Counted from the stretch's first letter, positions 46,429 through 59,274 are shown. The stretch is DNA of 64,000 nt from Holothuria scabra (GCA_037179385.1 CM074196.1:33814486-33878485); one strand, 5' to 3'. Notes: a model not told the origin generated them from the sequence alone. A program made the numbers and translations.

Positions 46429-48639
46429 GCTTTGTTATAATATGCAATACAGTAGCAGCATAAAGGTGGTCTTCTTGTGTGATATATATAGATTAGAAAC
46501 AAAGCACATAGAGCAGGTGCAGCTTGTGGTAGGGGGAGATGCAGCTTGGTCAGGAGAACTGCCTCTTTGCTATTTTGATGTGGTGCCTGTGGCTCAATCA
46601 GAATCATTTCTGGATAATTCATAAAAGGCAAATGTAGAGTTTGGAAGAAGCAGCAACTGAAGAGTGATTCAAAAATTGATTTGCTGATTATACAAGATTG
46701 CAGTGCGTACTTGAATGAGTTTTTCAAAAATTTGCACGGCCAATTATTTCTAGAATACTGGAGTTTCATACCTAAGAAAACCTGTCACGAGATTTTACCA
46801 GATTTTTGTGAAAGCAGTTGTAACACTTACACTGTACCTTACTTGAACACAAAATTAATGTCGATACTTAACATTTTATGGTATCCTTCTTGTTGGTCAC
46901 ATAGAAACTTAAAAAATGAATAATATTAAATTGGACACAATTAATTGTAGCCTTTACAACTTGCTCACCATAAATTTCTTTAAATGCCCTCTGACTGCTA
47001 AGAGCTTTGGAAATGAAGAGTCTGATATTACATCAAGCTGCATCAGAACATCAGATATTGACCACTATTGCTTTTCATACACGCCATGAATAAGCAAGAA
47101 CACTTTGGGCTAATTTGTGATGCAGAGAGAGAGAGAGAGATTTTGCCGAAATCATAGACGGACAAACCTTTTTGATTGTTCTCACACTTTGTGCTGACCA
47201 ATTTGTTGATATTTCACAATCATGCAGATTTGCTATTTGAGTGAAAAGGCATCTGGATGCCATTTTTTGAGATGACAGCCTTTGGTAAAAGCAAAAACCT
47301 GGACAATATTTAAGTTGTCTCCCAATGTTTGTTTCCTGTGAAACCTCTTGAAAGATGATGCCAGTGATTACAAATACTGACAGATATAGGTTGTTAGTGC
47401 TTCATCAGAGATAATCGTACCTGACATTTGGTTAGTTATAAATAATGCACAAGGGTTGAGATGCCGATATCACTCTCAAGTAAGACCAGATCAATTACAA
47501 GACCACGATTATGTTCAGCAGATTTGTTTACACTCATGATTCTTGCCTGGTATCTCAGTCATGAAATGTTGAGAACACTGCCAAACATAAATCTCTGTCA
47601 TATTGGAATTGTCTATACAAAAATTTTGACATCTGGTGGAAATATTTTGTGAGAGATATGCAGGCAAACCTTTGTGCGATGAACAGCCTTGATGAGTGCA
47701 ATGTTATGTTTTCTGTTGCATCCCTGCCAACTTTTAAATTGATGTCAGGAAAAAGTGTGAAGTAGAGGGATTAGAGAGGGGAACTTCCAGCATCTGGCCC
47801 CCTTAACCTTTCGCTTGCTCATGGTGATATCATTGAGAGAGATTTTCGTTGTAAATCTGTGGTTACATTGAAAAATTAGAGATCACACAAAGGGACTGTC
47901 AGACTGGGAATGCAGAGGCCATGTATGATTAAGAACAGTTATCAGTGCTTGAATGTTAGGTTGACAGTTTTTTTTTGCAACTGTACTCCTTTTGAAACCT
48001 TACATTCACATGTTCTGCAAAAGTGTTTTCTTCAGATTTCGTTCCCAATCAGTTTAATTGTTATGTTATACGTGAGTCAGGGGCACTGCATCTTAGCTTT
48101 TTTCTAAGTTGTAATTTTACACTATCATCATAGAAGGATTGTATGTCTTTCTCCTCCTGTGAATTTTGTTGAGCGCTTTTATTGAGAACATTACATGTTC
48201 TCTCCGAAGGGCACTGAGTTTGCACCTTTCTGCTTGTTTTCGCTACACCATCTAATCAAGCATGTGCTATCAGTTAGATGATCCTGTTTGACTAGCCCAC
48301 AGTTCACCTGGTAATGAGTAAGCAGTTTTGCTGCCTCAGTCTGTCACAAAACAGTTTATTGTCTTGTTGGGAACAACCTATGATTAGAAAACTTTCTATG
48401 TGAACAGTTGACAGTTTAAAAGTTTATTCTCACTTCACAAGTTTTGTAAATGGAGATGAACTGGTGTGACCAGGCGGTCAGGATCAAAGAGCTGTTATCT
48501 AGTACTGTGGTATCTGACTCACTATCGTTTACTTCAAAAGACCGTCGGTCAGCGGTATTTGCTAGAGAATTCCACGTCGGGCTTAGCACATAATGAGTGC
48601 TGAAAAGCAACGCAAAGGATGACACCCCTAAAGACCTAA
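46429..48639. other. Intron, no gene
   Basis: A (GA)n run lies at 47124-47141. No family identified. Confidence 0.45.
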
Positions 48640-48790
48640 CCCTCTCACCCCAAACAGATTAGATTCTCCTAACCTACTTACTTAAGCTGCCCTACAACTG
48701 TCCTCAAAATATCTTCAGCCAGACTAGTGAATTTTTGTAGACCACTTCAAAAACTGTAAACTGGGGTGATAGATGACTGTCCTTTGAATA
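48640..48790. mobile_element. MITE family C fragment
   Basis: Matches CCTCTCACCCCAAACAG, CTCCTAACCTACTTACTTAAG and the distal GTAAACTGGGGTGA. The middle is deleted. Confidence 0.6.
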
Positions 48791-48917
48791 TGTTGGTGAT
48801 GGAAAAATGATCAAGCTAAGGCCATCCTTAGCCTCTGAATCAAATAATTCTGAAAATTATTGAAGTTTGTGTGGAGATTTTCCTTGAAAGTAAATGACAA
48901 TTTCCAGTATTTGCATA

Positions 48918-49150
48918 ATGTAGACTGCAGCCACCCCAGATATAATTATTTTAATCCAAGAGCTAATTCTTAAAAATTTCCTCCTTTTTCCCTTCTAAGT
49001 ATCTTTCATAATATTTCAGAACTTAGGTTTTGCATATTCATGACAACTTTCAAAGAATGACTCCTTTTAAATTTCACAATTGAGTGAAAAAATATTGTCA
49101 CATAATTCTCAAGAGCTATTTATAAAATAGGTTAGTCTGCTTCATTAGAC
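48918..49150. mobile_element. MITE family B copy
   Basis: Shares AGACTGCAGCCACCCCAG, AGTATCTTTCATAATATTTC, GCATATTCATGACAAC and ATTGTCACATAATTCTCAAG with 27700-27886. Its end merges into a SINE fragment. Confidence 0.65.
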
Positions 49151-49196
49151 TTGAACCAATAGGTTGGAAACTGGGTCGTAAAACTCACATCTACTA
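49145..49196 (+). mobile_element. SINE 3' fragment
   Basis: GACTTGAACCAATAGGTTGG and AAACTGGGTCGTAAAACTC are the SINE 3' part. No body or head is present. Confidence 0.65.
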
Positions 49197-51029
49197 AATA
49201 TCTAATTACTACACTAGTTTCAACTTATGTAGCTGCATTTTCCCTTGAAAATGTACCTCAAGGTTAAATATTCAAAAAATATATCAAACAGCATGAAAAG
49301 TGAATTCTTACAGTCCAACTCCCATCTTCATAGGACATTCTGGAGCTGAGATATAAAATCTTGAAGTTTATTCACTAAAATTCAAAATGGTACATTATGC
49401 AATAATTTGTGATGTCATTGTTGTACTACTCAAATAACAATTTTTGTATTTGTTTTTCTCAAAGTTACTGCATCCTTGTACCCAGGTGTAAAATCTATAA
49501 ATCTTTTCAACCTAATAACATTGTGGAAGGCAATAATTCTATTGCATATTACAAAGAATGCATCGTTATGTATTGATTGTTCTGTGCACTGAAGATGATT
49601 TATTATAAAACAGAAAACAACAAGAAAAAAGAAATGTTTACATCACAAAATAAAAGATATATTCCATACTTGAATTTTTCTGAGGATTGTTGTTAATATG
49701 TCTTTTCTGATTGGATGCCCTACTGATGGCCGTCGTATGGACTTTGTATAACTATACCTGCATGCACACCCTCCCTTCCCTCCCCCCCCCCCCCCCAAAA
49801 AAAAAATTCCATATTAATGTCAGTAGTTATCACATTTCTATTGTTCAGTATGCCTCCAAACCAGAGAATAAAAGACCTGAAAGATTTTAAAAAAATTTTA
49901 AAAAGTATATTATGACTTTATAAATTCAAGTTACTTGAGTTCATCATTTGTGAACTTGGGCTGTACTTAAAAAATAGAAAAAAAACCTACACTCATTGCT
50001 ATCTGTTTCAAAACTAATGAAATGTGCTTTTCTTTTCCAAAACTTTCTTTACGTGAAGGTTTCTGTCTGTAAATTTTGATAGTTGTCTGAAATGTGTGGC
50101 GAAGTATTTTACAACATGGGGATTTCCTGTTCTGGAATTCTTTTTCAAACTGGTTTAAAGTTACTCATTTTCAGTTGGGTTGTCAGAAGTATGCTTTGTG
50201 CAAATTATTTCCAGTTGCTTAAGTTCAATGGCAGCATCATAATGTAGTGCCCCTTTACAAAATGGTCAGACCCATGGTTTTAATCAAAGTGCCAAGTTAC
50301 TTCAAAGATTTATTGAAATGCTGTCACAGAAGCATTGGTGGCTGTTTGAAGTTGTCCTGGTGAAAATTTCACTCAATAATGTTGGTTTACACTTTTGGAG
50401 TTGAAGTTTTCTGTGTGTGAGTGTGTTTTTTTTTCCCTTCATTTTTCATGCCAGCTGCCAAGGATATGCCTGCTTTTAGTTCATCCTTCTTTGTACTGAC
50501 CAGCTTTCCACTTGACTTACGTTTAAACATCTCACTTTTACTGCTGTGTGACGTCATTGGCTCTTTCTGCCCAATTAATTTTGTAAGGGCGGAGATGTAC
50601 TGTACTTGTGAAGATGATGAGTATAACTTTTATTGTTATGAACAGCAGGGAGTTCATTCAAGCAAAATTAGGTAAAAATACAAATTAATTGGATGTTTTT
50701 ATCAAGATTTAAAAGTATTCACTCTTCAATCTTTCCCTGAATATGTGTATAAATGCATGATGACAGTTTTGTGTGCTGCCAGTACTGTTCAAAGGGGAAA
50801 GGTAAGGAAGGGTTTGACATTGCAGTTTGGGGTTATAACTGAAAAAATAGAATTTCAGTGCTGTTGATAAATTGATTGACCACCAAACTCATTGTCTACT
50901 CCATAATGTATCATGTTGTTATCAGCATTGTAAAACTACAGCAATGGCTAATACTGCTTTCCCAAAATAATTTTTTCTGTACCAGGGTGCACAAGGCAGT
51001 GACAAACCTTTTTCATACTTAGTGCACAG
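49197..51029. other. Intron, no gene recognised
   Basis: A C-then-A run lies at 49783-49806. An 84-codon frame at 50421-50675 begins in the pyrimidine tract before a CAG and has no domain. It cannot sit between the 45307 and 55562 exons without breaking the ectodomain alignment. Confidence 0.45.
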
Positions 51030-51240
51030 GTTTGTCCTATAAATAGGTACAAGCATATTGTTTTCCAAGAGGTCAGGTGTCATTTCAGGTCATCAGGTGT
51101 CAAAGGCTCAAAATCTTGTAAACATGGCATCTTAAGGTGGTAAGCAAGAAAAGTTTCATTCTTGACAGTGGATGCATTATAGTCAAGAGATGAAGCTTAG
51201 ATTGTTTTTGAAACCTTCATTTCATCATGGACTCACTAAA
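51030..51240 (+). mobile_element. Third, decayed copy of the DR1-repeat element
   Basis: Contains CATATTGTTTTCCAAGAGGT, CAGGTGTCATTTCAGGTCAT and ATCTTGTAAACATGGCATCT in the order seen in 43717-44647. The DR1 motif is mutated here. Confidence 0.5.
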
Positions 51241-51271
51241 CCTTTTGTGTTTTTTTTTTGTGTGTGTCCCT

Positions 51272-51366
51272 GGCTGTGGAGTCCCAGGCACTGGAGTCCC
51301 TATCTCTTTGAGTCCCTGGTTCTGGAGTCCCTGGTTCTGGAGTCCCTGTCTGTTGAGTCCCTGACT
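51272..51366 (+). repeat. 15-bp minisatellite, six units
   Basis: GAGTCCC recurs at 51279, 51294, 51310, 51325, 51340 and 51355, inside CTGGAGTCCCTGGTT-type units. Confidence 0.85.
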
Positions 51367-51844
51367 CAAAGTGATTTATGATGAATCAGGTGTTGATACC
51401 TGAAAAACCAGGGGCAATTTCCCAAAACAGATTATGGCAATCATTGATGGTTTTGTTAATTGGAGTGGCATCACACAAGTAAAATGGATTGTCTGGAAAA
51501 GACTTTCTCTTGAGGCAGGCACAAATTGGTGGAAAACACCTGTGGCTGCCAAAGTAGTTGTTAATTCTTTTATCAATTTTAACATGCACTATTTGACCCA
51601 CAGGTAGTGGTGAGTCAAATTTGTGTCACGTTCTTTCATTTTATGAAGCAAAGGTGTGTCAACGTTCTCCAAATGTTGTGTCACAGGAACCAGCAGGTGC
51701 GGCATACATGTGTCACATTTCTGTGAAAAGTGAGGCTAAGTTTATATAAAAATAATGGGTTAATTTCTTTTAGGTAGGGGTGCATCGATGTACAAAAATG
51801 TTTGACACTGCTAACAGATTGGCTGTCCGTGCCTAGAGTTAGTT

Positions 51845-51900
51845 AGTTGGATGGAGTTTAACAGCCTAGTTTCCAATTAATTAGCTCAAGTCTAAATGGT
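51845..51900 (-). mobile_element. SINE 3' fragment
   Basis: Inverse of the tail and 3' part: GTTAGTTGGATGGAG and TTTCCAATTAATTAGCTCAA. Confidence 0.65.
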
Positions 51901-52202
51901 CCGTGCCTAAAGAGGGTGGGTCTTATAATTGATAAGTGCATAATGAAGCTACCACTTCAAATTATTCCACCAACACAAATTTGTTCCTTTTGCTAGATTA
52001 TTTAAAGGCTTCGTGTAGAATTAAAAGCCTGATGGCTCAATTATCAACACTGACAGATATCAGGTGACAATCTTTAGCCATCCTATATTCTAAGTGTACT
52101 CTTAAAAGTTACCTTTTCAACATATTGTTTTCTCAGCTCTGTTAAGATTTATGTTCTTTGTGCAGTGGGATTGAGTGAGGTCACAAAGATGTGGACTTTA
52201 TT

Positions 52203-52252
52203 AGGCCTGATCCTCTCACCCAAAACAGTTATAATTCTCATAGCCTACTCAC
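52203..52252. mobile_element. MITE family C end fragment
   Basis: CTGATCCTCTCACCCAAAAC is followed directly by the next copy's TTAAAGGCCCAATTCTCTCA, so the end is duplicated in tandem. Confidence 0.65.
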
Positions 52253-52557
52253 TTAAAGGCCCAATTCTCTCACCCCAAACAGTAATAATTCTCCTAACCT
52301 TCTTACTTAAGCCCCTCCCACAATTGTCTGTAATTCATCCTCATCCAGACACAATCTCAGTTTATATTGCTTCAGGGTGAGTATACAAAAGCTCAATGTG
52401 TATAATCAAAACGCTCATTACAGTTCATGCTATGTAATATAAGCTTTGGTGTTCTGCATCGTTTGAAATAGTAGTCAAACAAAAAACTGAGCCAATTGAG
52501 AGTTTCTGTAACCCTCTACAAGAATTGCAGTTTGGGGTGAGAGGGTTGACCCTTTAA
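52253..52557. mobile_element. MITE family C, full copy
   Basis: Ends TTAAAGGCCCAATTCTCTCA and the inverse TGAGAGGGTTGACCCTTTAA. The interior matches 14926-15232 in sequence and length (about 305 bp). Confidence 0.8.
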
Positions 52558-52790
52558 GCCCCTCCCACAATTGTTCAAAGTTCATCCTCATCCAGAGACA
52601 ACCTCAGTTTATTGCTTCAGGGTGAGTGAACATACAAGAACCCAATATGTAATCAAAAACATTCTCAGTACAGTACAGGCTGTGTAATACGAGCTACGGT
52701 ACTTTGTATTCTTTGAACTAGCTGTCAATCAAAGAGCTGAGCCAATTGAGAATTTCTGTAAACACCTACAAAATATTGTAGTTTTACACT
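52558..52790. mobile_element. MITE family C, tandem partial copy
   Basis: Starts inside the family (GCCCCTCCCACAATTGTTCA) and runs to CAAAATATTGTAGTTTT. It shares the terminal TTTAAG with the previous copy. Confidence 0.65.
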
Positions 52791-53657
52791 TACCTGAACC
52801 TGACAGGCTGCTATACTCACATGCACTGCCATGTGAAAACCTTGGCTGTCAATAAATTGTTGCTTGTCAATGAATCCTTGTGGGTTCATTTAAGTTAGTG
52901 TGTGGTAATATTTCATTGTGATTGAAGAGAACTTTTGAAACAGCTACCCACCCACACTAGGAAAATCATGTTTAATTATATTTTTTATGTTAAGGTCCTT
53001 GAAAGTTTATTGGATAGATTATCCTGTAGGGAAGTAAATATGTAGGCTAGTGCCATTTTGTGTTGACATTTGTTATACTGTAGTAAAGACATGAAACCTT
53101 CAACCAAACTGGTTTATGTGACTGGTTACCCTTGGAAACGATGATGGATGGGGATGAGTTGACATTGGAGAAGAATGATGTGCAACAATGCTCTAGATGT
53201 ATTGTTTGAAATTCGAACATTATGATGTATTTGCTTCCTGGAGAATGTAAATGTTCATAGCTACTTAGCTGAATAATACGATTAAATAATGTTTTTTTTT
53301 TTTTTTTTTAAAGCACCCTATACAACTTTAACCTCTTTTAAATCTTTAAGTCTGGCATTTTATTATGGTATTGAAAATATTTGAATTAAGGGTGTTTGGC
53401 CTGGAAAAATGACCACATGGTTGTTTCTTCTGAAAAATTTACAATAGTTAATTCAAATCATGTTTTGTTAATGTTCATACTTGGGTAAACAATTAAAAAT
53501 GAAGATCACACTGTATAAACTTCTTTATTTTCCATTTCTTTATATCCATAGTAGTCTTCAAAAGTATACAAAAGGTCTTGAATTTTAGTACTTCAAAAAT
53601 TTGATACCCCTGATTGCCAGCATGTGTGGATGTATTGGTTTTTAGTACAGATGTGGG
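52791..53657. other. Intron, no gene recognised
   Basis: Only a T run at 53292-53310 stands out. Confidence 0.45.
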
Positions 53658-53916
53658 TTAACCCTTTACCATTGTGCTCCGATCGGGGCATATTGACGCG
53701 CCTCGGGATTGGGCGGAAAAGCGGACGTAGCCCGCCCCGCATCGGCTTCCGTAGGTCATTGACCCCGTGACCTTAAACTATTGTCTCTCTCGCTGTTGTG
53801 GCCAAATTTTCGGGTAGCTACTCGCAGTTTCGAGCTCCGCGTGAAACAGTAAAGATGTGTGACAGCCGAGCTCTCCGCATGGGTCTAAAAGGACCCAAAC
53901 AACGGTAAAGGGTTAA
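53658..53916. mobile_element. G+C-rich piggyBac-like MITE, copy 1
   Basis: TTAA CCCTTTACC at the left and GGTAAAGGG TTAA at the right give 9-bp inverted ends inside a TTAA duplication, the pattern of piggyBac-type transposition. The interior is strikingly G+C- and CpG-rich (TGACGCGCCTCGGGATTGGG, AAGCGGACGTAGCCCGCC). Confidence 0.8.
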
Positions 53917-54011
53917 ACAGAGCCTGTGGAGTGTGTTTACTGCAAAGCTGATGCCACTGTCTCTGCGTGTGTGCACGTAAACCTTTAGCCAAGTGGTGCA
54001 GGTATTTTAGC

Positions 54012-54266
54012 TTAACCCTTTACCCTTGTGCTCTGATCGGGGCATATTGACGCGCCTCGGGATTGGGCGGAAAAGCGGACGTAGCCCGCCCCGCATCGGC
54101 TTCCGTAGGCCATTGACCCCATGACCTTAAACTATTGTCTCTCTCGCTGTTGTGGCCGAATTTTCGGGTAGCTACTCGCAGTTTCAGGGGAAAAGACAGT
54201 AAAGGTGGGTGACAGCCGAGCTCTCTGCATGGGTCCAAAAGGACCCAAACAACGGTAAAGGGTTAA
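54012..54266. mobile_element. G+C-rich piggyBac-like MITE, copy 2
   Basis: The same TTAACCCTTTACC and GGTAAAGGGTTAA ends in the same orientation, 95 bp after copy 1. It differs mainly at CGAGCTCCGCGTGAAACAG against AGGGGAAAAGACAG. The two are near identical by eye, so both are recent. Confidence 0.8.
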
Positions 54267-55561
54267 AGAAAATGTTTTTTCCATAAGAAGTCCATCAGAA
54301 GTACATAACTCCTACCCGATTGTGGATTGCAACTACACCCCTTCTCTTTCCACCATAGTCACATGACAGTGGGGCTTTTATGTTACTTTTACCTCAAAAG
54401 TAGTATTTATTACATTTTTGCTATTTGAGGAACTTGCTTTTTTGTCACTCATCCATTGCAACTTGGCATAGGCTTTTCTTAGATATCAGTGAGGGAGTGC
54501 AGGAGTGTGGTATCCTCTCTGCTAGTACCTTGATGAAAATGAAACATATTCTTGCATGGACTATTTTCAAATAACTATTGCAAAGGATTGTGGGACATGG
54601 CCATCAATTTTGGGAAGATTAAATGACATTGACAAAGACTATGTGCACCAAGCACAGCATCTGTCCCAGAATTCTTTGCAATTGCTGTTTAAACATGGTC
54701 TTGTAAATGATTCTCACATGTCCGGCTGACCCCACTGTCCACTGACTTTGCTGAAACAACAGGAGCCAAGAAGCACCATGCTTCCTTGTAAAGTCATAGT
54801 ATAGCTTATGAAAAAAGTCTTCTGGAACCATAACTGCAATTTTATGGTCCACTGGGCCAGGGAGAGTGACTTATCTTAAAGCATGAATAAGTGGAGTTGA
54901 AATATCCAGTTGAGTTCTGTTCAGTTTAAAACCTGCAATTAGTCTGCTGATGTCAGGATTTTGGATTGTTTGAACATGATGAAACTTTCCTTCTTACTTT
55001 TTGAAACATTGTTTTTCTCTGCCTGATTACATCTTATTGCCTCAGGGAGAAATAAAGTACACCAAATACACACTTCATGTAGTCAGGTTTCACATCTGAC
55101 TAATTGAGTGGCTGTACCTGATATACCAAAATACCCAAAAAGTTACCTAACATTTGGAGTTAGCCAACAGGATGGTGAAATATGTGGTAATCACTTTTCA
55201 TGCAATGTAAACACCATGAAAGCCTTGATTACTTGACGGCACAGATCATTCAACAGACTCTGACATTAGTTACACCCCACTCCACCTTTGATCTACTGGG
55301 GTGTCTATGTTGCATACTCAAGAAGAAACTTCACAGCACGCAGAAATCCATGGCATAGATACAGGAACGAACTGTGAAGGTTAGGTTGATGACTTCCAGC
55401 AATTGGCTGTAACCATGTGTCAGCGAGAATTGTCAATTGCAGATTTCAACAAAATATTTTGTTAAAAAGTTTGATCAAGATTTTTCATGATCCAGACCAG
55501 ACAAAATGTTGCATAATTTTTCCTTAAAAATGGTTCAATTTTTCCTCTTTTGTTTGCACAG
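54267..55561. other. Intron, no feature
   Basis: Ends in TTTTTCCTCTTTTGTTTGCACAG, a strong acceptor. Confidence 0.5.
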
Positions 55562-55645
55562 TATAAGTCAAGAAGATGCAGAAGTATTAGTTGATAATCT
55601 AGCAAATATACTTCATGTACCAGCTGACAGCTTCTCTAAAGTGAG
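55562..55645 (+). CDS. Exon of IA-2/PTPRN-like receptor phosphatase, mature ectodomain
   Basis: An 84-bp exon lies between a strong pyrimidine tract plus CACAG and donor GTGAG|GTAAG. With two bases from the previous exon it reads on from LEE into NISQEDAEVLVDNLANILHV, then PADSFSKV. Spacing from GY-x-YI, the acidic-hydrophobic helix, the L-A-x-x-L-H core and the S-F-x-x-V close fit the start of the IA-2 mature ectodomain, a SEA-like fold. It ends two bases into a codon; in this family S-V-V-G-P-type sequence should follow, but no exon giving it was seen downstream. No stop occurs across the junction. It could instead be another protein with a SEA-like domain. Confidence 0.65.
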
Positions 55646-58600
55646 GTAAGAATTCTCCTGAAAATTAGATTCAGCATAGTATTTTACAGTTTTGTTTTCT
55701 CAAGGGTATTTTTTATGCAAAATTTATGAGTTTTTACATCTATTCAGTAAACTATCATGTTGACCACTTTCTGTTCCTTTATGTTTTATGTTTCACTTCA
55801 CCGTGGTCAGTTAGCTGTGAAAATTATTCACTTTAACCATATTCTCATTTAATTGTTGCTTAAATATTTACAAGCAAGATAACCCAGTACTGGTCATATA
55901 TCTGTAGAGGTGGCTTAAATGTTGACACCATCAGGGTCAAGTTAATATGTTGCACTCAGTATAATCAAGAAAATTTCATGGCATAAATATCCTTTTAAAA
56001 GATTTTGCAATGAACCACCCGATTTTCCTATTGGCTTGACTTTTTGGGTGTATCAACTTTCCTGAAGCTGCTCAAGTTTTAGCTGCTTCTTGACCTAGTT
56101 CATCATGCTTCATTGCAAGTACAAATAGGACAGTGCTCAGAAAAATAAGCCTATTGTCACAATCTGCTGTTGTCAGTTCTGGTTGCAGCTTGGTCAGCAC
56201 TGGATAACCAGTCTCTGCCCTTATGTCATTTCTGAGCAAAGTTAGGATTTTCAGGTTGGGTGTTACAGGTGAGTTTCTACAGAAGGGCTCTTTGTTTGTA
56301 TAGTGATGGACTTGGCAGCCACCAGGCGCATAGCCAGGATTGTGTCACGGGGGGGGTTGGGGGTTGGGGGGCACAACATGAGGGAAAAATCTGAGGATAG
56401 AGAGAAAAAAAACACTAATTTAGGTGTTTTTTGCATTGCAAGGTTGAGCTGATAACCAACTTGCTCTAACAGCACTTTCAACAAAAATTGTGGTGTCAGG
56501 TTGACATGAAGAGAATTAAGGTTTTCTTAAATCTTTTAAAAGGATGTTTATATAACGTTTAATTAAAATTAGTCCCCCTATTGTCGGTTCTGTTGATGTG
56601 TATTCTGATAATATGTTATCATTTCCAAATATGCCAAAACTTGTCAAGAATTGTAACCAATAACAATAATGTTCACATTGAAGCATTTTTCTATAGCATT
56701 AGTCAAAAGTCTTGGTCATTTTAACTGAGATTCCTTTGCATTGAACACTGGTCAGTCATAATTTTCTTCTCTTTTGTAATATCTGCAAGAGAAATCACAT
56801 CAGTAGCTGGAAGTTTCAAAAATTTCAACCATAGATTTGTTTCCATGGCAAATATTCTTGTTGGAATAGATGTATTAAGCTTTCCACGGTTACCACTGTT
56901 GCAAAAATTTGCATTGATTAGGGTACATTAGTGACAGTGGGCAGAGTACAAGTTTTCTTCATTACTCCTGTGTCACTTGACATTCTTCTTCATTGAACTA
57001 AAGAAAAGAAAAAAAAAGATAAAATTGAAATGAAGGTAGGGAAAATTCACTTCACAGAGCGGGTTTTACCCACGGGCATTATAATCAAATAAAGCATCTG
57101 AACGTTTACTTTATGAATAATATTGAAGTGTAATGAGTACCCCTACAATTCACATGACAACAATATAAAGACATAGTTCTTGTTGATTCACAAGAGGCGA
57201 AAGAATTGCCAGAGGTTTCAAAAAGGTGCATTGTCGCTAAATCTTGGTGAACTTAAAGAGTAGTTGGAAAATGTAGCCGTAAAACATGGGAGATGTTGAG
57301 AACGATCCGTAAGAAATGAATAAATTGGATGAATATCGCTCCACTTGCTGTTCTAAGTAGAAATTGCCGAACAGTTTGACGACCTGGAAATGTCACTTTT
57401 TTTTTGCTTCTCAAGACTTGTTGCTGTGGTAACAGTTAAAAAAAAAGGGCAAGGGAAAGAAAAAATAAATGAAGGGTGGGTAATCTAATGGATGACTGAA
57501 ACAGCAGGTGGTGACGGCCAGTACAGCAGAAGAGAAAAAGATGAATGATGGAGTCGCATGAATGTCCTCAAAGTATAATGTAATTACCAAAAGATGAGAC
57601 TAGATAATTAGCCGACAGATATTCACTCCCAAAATGCAGCTTTTGTGCACTCCATTTAATTAATATGTTTTACATTAAGTGAAACTACCCAAGTATTTTG
57701 GAACTATTTCAGTGAGCTACTAATCATTTTATTCAATTTTTCCCATACTCTGTGTTACAGTCAAGTAAGTACTCTTTCGTCATAATACATCACAAAAACC
57801 ATCCTGTTTTTCCTTTAGGGTGACGGAAACTGAGCACTCTTACTTTTTCACATTTAAGTAAAAAATTTGCTGTTCATTTGCACTAAATTTCTACAGAGGG
57901 ATAAGTTATTTATCTTCTTATCTTCTTTTCATTCATCTTGATATCTGAAGGTCCTCTGAGAAATCAAAAGTTATTCATTTTTTCTCCTATTAATATTTTT
58001 TCCTCAAATAATTCACATGTTAATTTAAGACTTGAACACAAATTTTTCTTGTAGTCTAGTTTTGGTAGATTTTAGTTGACCAACGTTCTTTTTTTACAAA
58101 GTAATTTTCCTCTCTTTAAATCTTTTTAACTCTTGCCCGTTGAAGTGATGTGATTACTCTAGTTATAAACCACAAATTATTTTTTTTATTTTAATTCCTG
58201 GTGTATGTGTGTGTATCTATGTGTGTGTCTGTATGTGTGACATGGAAGAATTTTAAAACTTTCATATTGCAACTGGTTGCACCAAATTTTAGTGAATAAT
58301 TGGCTAACTTTTTGATCTGAGTATTAAGGGATATTTCAGTTTCCTTGAAATGATCTGAACCTAATCTTTTATGTCATGACCTAGCCAGTGGCCACTGCAT
58401 CTGGGCCTACTCTGGGGTTTATTAGGTACACAATTAAATCACATTTAATGATATGTGACTGTCTGGCCACATAATTCACTGTTGATCCAAATCAGATCCT
58501 AAATAGTTATCCTCAAAATTCTCACCAGTATACAGAAACTTGGATCATTACTGGCAGAACATGTCATTTGTCAGTTTGTCAGTCATTTTTGAGCATAATC

Positions 58601-59102
58601 TACGCCTTTTCCACCAACTTCTCATACAAAATTGAGGGCGCTATTTTGTTTTGGGATTGAACCATAATATATTTGGAATAAGAATATGGTGTGCCATCGT
58701 CAGCAGAGATCTGCTTTAATAGGAACAAATGCTGCAATTGAGGGCTAAAGCAACACAGGAAGTAAAATTTTAAAAGTAAAGCCAACTTAAACCTAGCCAT
58801 GATATGTTGTAAATTTTTTGGTGTGAAAGATCTTATTTGGTTACCTAAAGAGAAAAGCACAGAAAGTTAAACTATTTATGTGTGGTTGAAAATCATATTG
58901 CAGTATGGGAGGTTCCAAAGCTGGGTGGTGGCAGATTTATGATATGAATGTTATTTTTAGACTTGGTAAAATAGTTTTACTGAAATGGAATCAGTTTCTT
59001 CATGGTATCAAAAGTTTTTTATGTTGGTTTTGCGTGGGAAAATTTGTATTTTTGACCACTTGTGAAAATATGGAGAGAGTGTGTGGCAGTTGGGGTTCAG
59101 AT
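55646..59102. other. Downstream intron, no further exon found
   Basis: No ectodomain continuation was recognised. 56320-56395 has GGCGCATAGCCAGGATTGTG and a G run, like one end of a hAT-type element. Confidence 0.45.
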
Positions 59103-59110
59103 TCACTGTG

Positions 59111-59274
59111 CATAGGCGTACAGGGGTATTTTTCTATGAGGGGGCAAGAGCATTTTTGCCCAAATAATGTCACGGCATATCATGCTTTGCCCACGTTCTG
59201 CTTGAATGAACCAACTGCTTTTGCCTGAATTGGGAGGGGGGTGCCCCCCTGCACCCCTGCCTTGTACGCCTATG
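59111..59274. mobile_element. hAT-type MITE (164 bp) with 8-bp duplication
   Basis: Ends CATAGGCGTACA and TGTACGCCTATG are perfect inverses. TCACTGTG flanks both sides exactly (59103-59110 and 59275-59282). The interior has TTTTGCCCAAATAATGTCAC and G/C runs. Confidence 0.85.

Noticed and set aside
46194..46769. 191-codon minus-strand open frame
   Set aside because: Half of it is MITE family F and the rest has no domain, so it is a chance frame.
50421..50675. Candidate exon with CAG acceptor and GTAAAA donor
   Set aside because: Inserting it would break the ectodomain continuity that the 45448/55562 junction gives; the frame also starts in the pyrimidine tract.
57768..57771. Possible 4-bp exon between TTACAG and GTAAGT
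   Set aside because: Too small to support without transcript data, and it does not extend the IA-2-like frame recognisably.
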